Assembly (NCBI GenBank): GCA_902773165.1
Contig: CACYDO010000301.1
Span: forward strand, 1-10,631
Direction: 5' to 3'
Origin: an uncultured Ruminococcus sp.
GTDB lineage: Bacteria > Bacillota > Clostridia > Oscillospirales > Acutalibacteraceae
Length of the DNA stretch: 10,631 bases
In this document: positions 5,937 through 10,631 of the stretch, piece after piece
Position numbering within the stretch: the first letter of the stretch is position 1
How the letters are laid out: each line of letters begins with the position of its first letter
The notes under the pieces: generated by a model
Databases searched by the model: none
What the model was told of the DNA's origin: nothing
The model's input: only the letters and a program-made list of their open reading frames with translations
Position numbers and translations under genes: made by a program

Positions 5937-7751
5937 TTAATTACCTTCATCAGCGACAAGAGTAGTTTCTACCTCAAAAGTAGTTCCCGAGCTGCCGGGT
6001 GACGGCGGACGATAGATTTTCAGATTCACTACCGAATCGGGTTCATACTCTCCGAGTCTGGAATAAAGTGCAGAGAAATCGGGAACAGGCTCGCCGTCAA
6101 TCTCCTGAATAACGTCGCCTGCTTTGATCTTTGTATCTTTAAGCGGAGAATCAGGCTGTATTTCAAGTATTTCTATGCCGTAAATACCTTTTGCAACGCC
6201 GCCGGAATAAACAGTTGCCATAATTCCAAGACGTACACGGCCTTCTACATATCCCTTCGCGATAACGCTGTTTGCAATCTCTATAACCGTATTTGAAGGA
6301 ATAGCAAAGCCCATGCCTTCATAGTCGGTGTTTGCTATTTTGATCGTTGTGATACCCATTACCTGACCCGCGCTGTTGAGAAGCGGTCCGCCCGAGTTAC
6401 CGGGGTTGATAGCCGCGTCGGTCTGAATATACGTAACAAGCGTATTAGAAGGCACAGTTCTGTTAAGCGCCGATACACAGCCTCTTGTCAGAGAATTGGA
6501 ATACGCAGAACCGCCGGGGTTACCCACCGCGATGGCGTCCTGACCTACCTCAATCTGATCGGAGTTCACAAAGACAGCAGGCGTAAGATCTTTTGCGTCG
6601 ATCTTCAGCACAGCTAAGTCTGTACGCGTATCAAATCCTACAATAACGGCTTCGTACTTGTCGCCGCCTGTAGTAACGATCTCAACGCCAACCTCTTTAT
6701 TATCTTCAATAACATGGCTGTTAGTGATGATGTAGCCGTCTTCGGAAATGACTATTCCCGTACCCGTGCCTTGTTCGTAGCCTTCCTGACCTATGACATT
6801 ACCCTTCGCGTAAACGACAACGTTTACAACAGAATCCTTAACTCTTTTGTATGCCTTACGCGCTGTATATTCGGCTGAATCAATATCCTTTGGCTGATCC
6901 TCAGCAACGAGATTTGCAGCCTTTTCGTTAACAACCGTTTTGGGATCCGGTGCAGCTGTGATCTTATCGGAAACAGCGTCTGTATCTGCTCCATTATTTT
7001 CACCGTCTGCCACTGTATCGCTGTCAACATCTTCCTCTGTATCATTTCCTTCGAAATCCTCGGGATCTTCGGGAAGCTCTATTATTCCGTCATCGCCGAA
7101 ATTGAACGGGAACAGTCCGAAGCTGTCGTCATCTTCATCGTCATCTTCCTCATCGGTATCCTCTTTGCCGAACAGATCAAAATCTGTATCTACAAATCTC
7201 TCAAGGTCACCGCCGAACAAGCCGTTTTCATCGTAAGCTCTTGCGCATTCGAGGATAAAACCAAAAAGAAATACAACCAGCAGACCTGCAACTACAATGA
7301 TATAGCTTTTTGCGCCCGAAGGCATTTTCTGTTTTTGCTGCGTCAATGCAGAAGGCGCGGCTGCCGGGTAGCTGCCTGTTCCGTAGTAGCCGTAAACGTT
7401 TGTGGTCGCATAAGGCTTTGGCGGCTCGCTGATCGCCGCTGCCGAGGTTACAGCCTCCGGTGTTTTTTCAAGCTGAGCGCTCACCTTTTCTTCAAGCTGC
7501 GTCTTCCTGCCTTCAAGCGACATTTCCGCAGGAAGCTCCGTTTCCTCCTGCTGAGCGGTATCGTTTGCAGATTCCCCAGCAGTCTCCTGCACCTCAACGC
7601 TTTGCTCTGTTTTTTCCTCATTTTCATTCGGAGAAATTTCGTCAGAATGCTTGTCTAAAGACTTTTCGCTGTTTGCGGTCGTTTCCTCCGGCTCGTTTTT
7701 TACTTCCTCTTCGGATATTTCGCCGTTATCACGATTCAAAAGTTCGTCCAT
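5937..7751 (-). CDS. htrA: HtrA/DegP-type membrane-anchored serine protease with PDZ domain
   Basis: A 604-residue envelope protease of the S1C family that degrades or refolds damaged exported proteins. Residues 1-148 are a long, Glu-rich, probably disordered cytoplasmic region ending in basic residues (K140, K142, K148). One transmembrane helix spans about 149-167. Residues 182-260 are an extremely acidic linker (35 Asp/Glu of 80) with a DEEDDDEDDD core. The trypsin-like domain is at about 295-500 with the catalytic triad H346 (TNSHV), D378 (RTDLAVL) and S453 (GNSGGPLLN), so it should be active. The PDZ domain covers about 505-598. Typical Firmicutes HtrAs are about 400-450 residues; the excess is in the N-terminal region and acidic linker. 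GGGAGGGG (7764-7757) supports the ATG. It is the last gene of the regulator-kinase-protease block, 47 bases after the kinase stop. No clear terminator was found downstream. Confidence 0.95.
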   Translation of the reverse strand: MDELLNRDNGEISEEEVKNEPEETTANSEKSLDKHSDEISPNENEEKTEQSVEVQETAGESANDTAQQEETELPAEMSLEGRKTQLEEKVSAQLEKTPEAVTSAAAISEPPKPYATTNVYGYYGTGSYPAAAPSALTQQKQKMPSGAKSYIIVVAGLLVVFLFGFILECARAYDENGLFGGDLERFVDTDFDLFGKEDTDEEDDDEDDDSFGLFPFNFGDDGIIELPEDPEDFEGNDTEEDVDSDTVADGENNGADTDAVSDKITAAPDPKTVVNEKAANLVAEDQPKDIDSAEYTARKAYKRVKDSVVNVVVYAKGNVIGQEGYEQGTGTGIVISEDGYIITNSHVIEDNKEVGVEIVTTGGDKYEAVIVGFDTRTDLAVLKIDAKDLTPAVFVNSDQIEVGQDAIAVGNPGGSAYSNSLTRGCVSALNRTVPSNTLVTYIQTDAAINPGNSGGPLLNSAGQVMGITTIKIANTDYEGMGFAIPSNTVIEIANSVIAKGYVEGRVRLGIMATVYSGGVAKGIYGIEILEIQPDSPLKDTKIKAGDVIQEIDGEPVPDFSALYSRLGEYEPDSVVNLKIYRPPSPGSSGTTFEVETTLVADEGN

Positions 7752-7767
7752 GCATTCCCCTCCCGTC

Positions 7768-7794
7768 TTTATATTTCAATAATATTATTATCAA
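7768..7794 (-). promoter_or_regulatory. Weak candidate internal promoter before the HtrA gene
   Basis: In the 47-base gap after the kinase, TTGATA (7794-7789) and TATAAA (7773-7768) occur with a 15-base spacer, shorter than optimal. The spacer contains the 12-base palindrome AATAATATTATT. It could give the protease some independent expression, but the spacing makes this doubtful. Confidence 0.25.
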
Positions 7795-7798
7795 CTTA

Positions 7799-9262
7799 TT
7801 ATTCGGCGTTATTCTTCGTTTTTGGAATATTGAACTCAAACGTCGTATACTCTCCCTCAACGCTTTTAGCCGAAATGTCGCCGCCATGCTGACGAATTAT
7901 CGAGCGAACGAGGTACAAGCCCAGGCCCATGCCGTTTTTATCGTGACTTCTTGATTTATCTGTCTTATAGAATCTGTCAAAAATAAAACCGATCTGCTCG
8001 GGCGGTATGCCGTCACCTGTATTCGTAATAGATATTAAAGCCTCTTCGCCCTTATCCTCTGTCTTAACGGTAATATCTCCGCCGACATTTGTAAACTTAG
8101 AAGCATTTTCCACAAGATTATAAACGACCTGATGAAGCATATCGGGGTCGCCCTCAACGTACAGCGGTTCAAGCTCGTCAAGTCCGATGACGTTGATCTT
8201 ACGCTCTTCAAGCTTTTGCTCGAACGTCAGAAATGTATTTAAAACCGTATCGGAAATATTGAATTTCTGACTTACCATTTTAAGCTCGCCGCTGTCAATT
8301 CTTGAAAGAGCAAGCATTGACGTTACGAGCCGAGAAAGACGCTTTACCTCTACCGTAACGATATTGAGATAATAAGACTGCCTTTCTTTCGGGATAGTAC
8401 CGTCAAGAATACCGTCGATAAAACCAGCAATAGTCGTCATCGGAGTTTTCAGCTCATGCGAAACGTTTGCAACGAAAGCTCTGCGCATACCCTCAGATGC
8501 TGCCAGAGAATCCGCCATCGTATTAAACGAACGCGCAAGCTCTCCTATCTCGTCATTTCCCTTGACATTGACCCTGATAGAAAAATCGCCTTTACCGAAA
8601 GCCTTCGCCGCCTTTGCCATCTGCCCGAGCGGCTTTGTAAGCTGATAGGAGAACAAGCCCATAAAGCAGAAGATCAGCGCAAAAATAATAATTCCGGCAG
8701 AGCAGAATATTTTGATTATCGTAACAACGTATTCTTTGTAATGATCGGCAGAGCTTGTTACAAATACAGCTCCGATCGAAGTAAGCCCGTCGCCCGTGAG
8801 TATCTGAACAGGAACGCCTACGATGTAATAATTTCCATCGTATATACCCCCAAAATCGGATACCTCGCGCAGCTCTCCGCGCATTGCCTTGCGGAATATC
8901 TCTTCTTTAATGACGGTGCTGCTGTCTATACCGACTGCATTTTCCGAGCAAAAGGTCATTTTCCCCTGATTGTCTGTCACGATGATATCTGCATGCAAAC
9001 CACCCGAAAGCGTGCGCATCGTATCTCGTATAACGTCGCTGTACGTCTGCGGAAAAGTCGCCTTATCGTTTTCCATTACAGCTTTATCGGTTATTGTAAG
9101 CGACACAGTCGTTGCGTAGCTTTGCAGACTTTCCCAGCGGTCAGCCTCCCAATACTGCGTAACGAAATAAACGATCATAACGCCGAGGATAGTAAACCCG
9201 AGGAAAACGGCTATCATACTCAGCCACAGATATTTTTGAAAAATGGTCTGTCTTTTCTTCAT
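7799..9262 (-). CDS. Membrane sensor histidine kinase (HAMP, HisKA, HATPase_c)
   Basis: A 487-residue sensor kinase that phosphorylates the regulator encoded just upstream. Transmembrane helix 1 is at about 12-34 and helix 2 at about 178-204. Between them lies an extracytoplasmic sensor of about 140 residues, of PAS/Cache-like appearance (IIVTDNQGKMTF, IGAVFVTSSADHY). A HAMP linker follows at about 205-257. The HisKA domain has phospho-acceptor H269 in VSHELKTPM. The ATPase domain has the N box (N382, N386), G1 (DGIP, 417-420), F box (FIFDRFYK) and G2 (GMGLGL, 444-449), all intact. GGAGGC at 9280-9275 lies 12 bases before the ATG, a slightly long spacing. The gene follows the regulator by 42 bases and precedes htrA by 47. 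The layout belongs to the PhoR/WalK/ResE type, and linkage to htrA suggests a signal from envelope or secretion stress; the actual signal is not known. Confidence 0.95.
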   Translation of the reverse strand: MKKRQTIFQKYLWLSMIAVFLGFTILGVMIVYFVTQYWEADRWESLQSYATTVSLTITDKAVMENDKATFPQTYSDVIRDTMRTLSGGLHADIIVTDNQGKMTFCSENAVGIDSSTVIKEEIFRKAMRGELREVSDFGGIYDGNYYIVGVPVQILTGDGLTSIGAVFVTSSADHYKEYVVTIIKIFCSAGIIIFALIFCFMGLFSYQLTKPLGQMAKAAKAFGKGDFSIRVNVKGNDEIGELARSFNTMADSLAASEGMRRAFVANVSHELKTPMTTIAGFIDGILDGTIPKERQSYYLNIVTVEVKRLSRLVTSMLALSRIDSGELKMVSQKFNISDTVLNTFLTFEQKLEERKINVIGLDELEPLYVEGDPDMLHQVVYNLVENASKFTNVGGDITVKTEDKGEEALISITNTGDGIPPEQIGFIFDRFYKTDKSRSHDKNGMGLGLYLVRSIIRQHGGDISAKSVEGEYTTFEFNIPKTKNNAE

Positions 9263-9304
9263 AATTGAAAAAACGCCTCCGTGCCGGATATATGATAAAC
9301 TATT

Positions 9305-9994
9305 TTATTCCTTGACCTCGAACTTATACCCTACTCCCCAAACGGTTTTAAGTACCCATTTATCGGAAACTCCTTCGAGCTTTTCTCTGAGGCGCTTGAT
9401 ATGAACGTCAACCGTTCTGGAGTCGCCGTAATAGTCAAAGCCCCAGACCTCGTCAAGCAGCTGATCTCTTGTAAACACTCTGTTGGGGTTGCTTGCAAGG
9501 TGATAAATAAGCTCCATCTCCTTAGGCGGCGTATCAACCTGTTTACCGTCTACCTTAAGCTCATAATTCGTCAGATTGATAGAAAGCTTATCCCACTTAA
9601 CTTCCTTGATCTGAGAAACCTCTGCTTTACCGGTGCGGCGCATAACGGCTCTGATACGTGCAACGACCTCCTTTGCTTCAAACGGCTTCGTTACGTAATC
9701 GTCCGCTCCAAGCTCCAGACCAAGAACCTTGTCGAACACCTCTCCCTTAGCTGTCAGCATGATTATAGGGCACTGTGAAGTTTTGCGGATCTCTCTGCAA
9801 ACGCCCCAGCCATCAAGCCCGGGCAGCATGATGTCGAGCATAACAAAATCGGGGTGCTCCGATTCAAAGAGCTTTAACGCCTCATTTCCGTCATTCGCGA
9901 TAATGACCTGAAAATCTTCCTTTTCTATATATAATCTAAGCAGCTCGCAAATATTAGTATCATCATCTACCACAAGAATTTTTCCAGCGCTCAT
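9305..9994 (-). CDS. OmpR/PhoB-family response regulator
   Basis: A cytoplasmic transcription factor of 229 residues, first gene of the regulator-kinase-protease block. The receiver domain (about 4-118) has the acidic pair D10/D11, phospho-acceptor D54 (MLDIMLPGLDG), T81 (LTAKGE) and K103 (VTKPF), all as expected for an active receiver. The winged-helix DNA-binding domain (about 128-227) ends in the usual RTVDVHIKRLREKL and WGVGYKF motifs. The start is the ATG at 9994: GGAGG at 10008-10004 lies nine bases before it. A longer reading from TTG at 10003 is rejected because that codon touches the GGAGG with no spacing. Likely targets are its own operon and htrA, by analogy with CssRS; this is inferred from gene order. 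Confidence 0.95.
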   Translation of the reverse strand: MSAGKILVVDDDTNICELLRLYIEKEDFQVIIANDGNEALKLFESEHPDFVMLDIMLPGLDGWGVCREIRKTSQCPIIMLTAKGEVFDKVLGLELGADDYVTKPFEAKEVVARIRAVMRRTGKAEVSQIKEVKWDKLSINLTNYELKVDGKQVDTPPKEMELIYHLASNPNRVFTRDQLLDEVWGFDYYGDSRTVDVHIKRLREKLEGVSDKWVLKTVWGVGYKFEVKE

Positions 9995-10003
9995 AATTTT
10001 CAA

Positions 10004-10008
10004 CCTCC
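10004..10008 (-). promoter_or_regulatory. Ribosome binding site that fixes the response regulator start
   Basis: GGAGG on the minus strand is followed by nine bases (TTGAAAATT) and then ATG at 9994-9992. The in-frame TTG at 10003 directly adjoins the site and cannot be used with it, so the protein begins MSAGKILVVDDD. Confidence 0.85.
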
Positions 10009-10042
10009 AAATTAATTTAAAGACGAATAGTCCTCAATAAGA

Positions 10043-10048
10043 ATTATA
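10043..10048 (-). promoter_or_regulatory. Candidate -10 box for the regulator-kinase-htrA operon
   Basis: TATAAT on the minus strand (10048-10043) lies in the 103-base gap between the CYTH gene and the regulator and would start transcription near 10036. No good -35 hexamer is found 16-18 bases upstream, which fits a promoter that needs an activator, perhaps the regulator itself. T-rich repeats (TTTTC, TTTTTC, TTTTTAC) further upstream at 10080-10112 could be binding sites. No terminator for the CYTH gene is visible, so read-through is also possible. Confidence 0.35.
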
Positions 10049-10097
10049 AACAATAAATATCCCCAAAAGATGAACAAAGTAAAAATAATCCGAAAAA

Positions 10098-10625
10098 TTA
10101 CAGAAAATTATCATTTTCAATTCTTGCAAGAGCAAAATTTCTGAATCGTTTATCTCCCGTAACATCTGCGGCAATATCGAGAAATCCGGGCAGCTCAACA
10201 CTTTGCTCCTCGCTTTCGAGCTCTATCTCAAGCGTTGCGTACTGTTTTGCTCCCTCGTAAATATCAAGCTCAAACAGCTGCCCCTTGTATAAAAAGCAAT
10301 GGCGCGTCTTGCGGATCGGTCTTGTTCCCTCAAGAATATCTTTTCGCAAACGCAGATATTCCTCTTCGCTGATCTCCCGTTCTGTTTCGTATCGGCTGAT
10401 CCCGTTTATCTCCTGCTTTAATGTAAAGTAATATTTACAGCCATCGGCAAATTTTCTTTTTCTTATTCTTCCGCCCTGCTGCAAATAAAGCTGCTCGATT
10501 TCTGAGCTTTCATACCCCTCGCAGCCTTCTATTAGAGAAAGCTTGGGAATATATATAAGGTATTTGCGTTCTATCTCTACCGGTCTTCCGTTTTTGTAGA
10601 CCTGTTTATGCACAGCCGCACTCAT
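10098..10625 (-). CDS. CYTH-domain protein (triphosphate tunnel metalloenzyme family), start uncertain
   Basis: Members of this family bind triphosphates in a beta-barrel tunnel with a divalent metal; bacterial examples include tripolyphosphatases, thiamine-triphosphatases and class IV adenylate cyclases. The defining ExExK motif is E17-I-E19-R-K21. The inward-facing charged residues follow in order: R53 and R55 (GGRIRKRK), K70 (FTLKQE), the E80/E82/R83 cluster (RYETERE), R102-R108 (TRPIRKTRH), E119 and D121 (FELDIYEG), and E133/E135 (TLEIELE). The ending VTGDKRFRNFALAR is typical of single-domain bacterial CYTH proteins, and 175 residues is a normal length, so it looks catalytically competent; tripolyphosphatase-like activity is my best guess. 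The ATG at 10625 is only six bases from the window edge, no ribosome binding site is visible there, and the reading frame is still open, so the true start may be outside. Its link to the downstream regulator operon is unclear. Confidence 0.88.
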   Translation of the reverse strand: MSAAVHKQVYKNGRPVEIERKYLIYIPKLSLIEGCEGYESSEIEQLYLQQGGRIRKRKFADGCKYYFTLKQEINGISRYETEREISEEEYLRLRKDILEGTRPIRKTRHCFLYKGQLFELDIYEGAKQYATLEIELESEEQSVELPGFLDIAADVTGDKRFRNFALARIENDNFL

Positions 10626-10631
10626 AAAAGC

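Noticed and set aside
7460..7954. Plus-strand open frame of 164 codons
   Set aside because: It is antisense to the Glu-rich N-terminus of HtrA and the kinase end; composition mirrors that low complexity.
8456..9268. Plus-strand open frame of 270 codons
   Set aside because: It is antisense to the histidine kinase, whose domains and motifs are complete on the minus strand; its protein is basic and cysteine-rich with no domain.
10001..10003. TTG start for the response regulator
   Set aside because: It adjoins the GGAGG site with zero spacing, whereas the ATG at 9994 has nine-base spacing and yields the usual receiver N-terminus.

Overview
The window reads like an accessory-free stretch of a strictly anaerobic Firmicutes chromosome. 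It is most probably a gut or rumen Clostridia of the Ruminococcus/Oscillospiraceae type. The evidence is a moderate GC content with strong GGAGG-type ribosome binding sites, sigma-A promoters close to consensus, a secreted BspA-type leucine-rich-repeat protein, a short DUF6106-like membrane protein and a cysteine-rich NnrD. This is inference from protein style; no species marker gene is present.

Layout. Positions 1-2274 (minus) hold most of a secreted LRR_5/BspA-like surface protein that runs off the left edge, driven by a consensus promoter at 2322-2351. The 457-base gap before the next gene holds no gene but a cluster of diverged, mutually inverted repeats (about 2382-2653), including a 69+69 base fold-back. 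To its right, on the plus strand, are a two-helix membrane protein with a lysine-rich tail (2732-3433, with terminator), ADP-dependent NAD(P)H-hydrate dehydratase NnrD (3554-4447) and a small lipoprotein (4688-5209, with terminator). From 5268 on, everything is on the minus strand: a small two-helix membrane protein (5341-5691, own promoter), then a compact block transcribed right to left: response regulator (9994-9305), sensor histidine kinase (9262-7799) and HtrA-type membrane serine protease (7751-5937). A CYTH-domain protein (10625-10098) lies upstream of that block.

How they work together. The regulator, kinase and protease have 42- and 47-base gaps and look like one operon. The kinase has an extracytoplasmic sensor loop and the protease has its catalytic domain outside the membrane, so the likely circuit is sensing of envelope or secretion stress coupled to extracytoplasmic proteolysis, analogous in logic to CssRS/HtrA of Bacillus. 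The other genes are apparently separate units: metabolite repair (NnrD), a probable triphosphate-binding CYTH enzyme, a surface adhesin-like protein and three envelope proteins of unknown role.

The least explained item is the repeat cluster between the two divergent promoters at 2322-2351 and 2648-2676. No phage, transposase, CRISPR, tRNA or rRNA was recognised.
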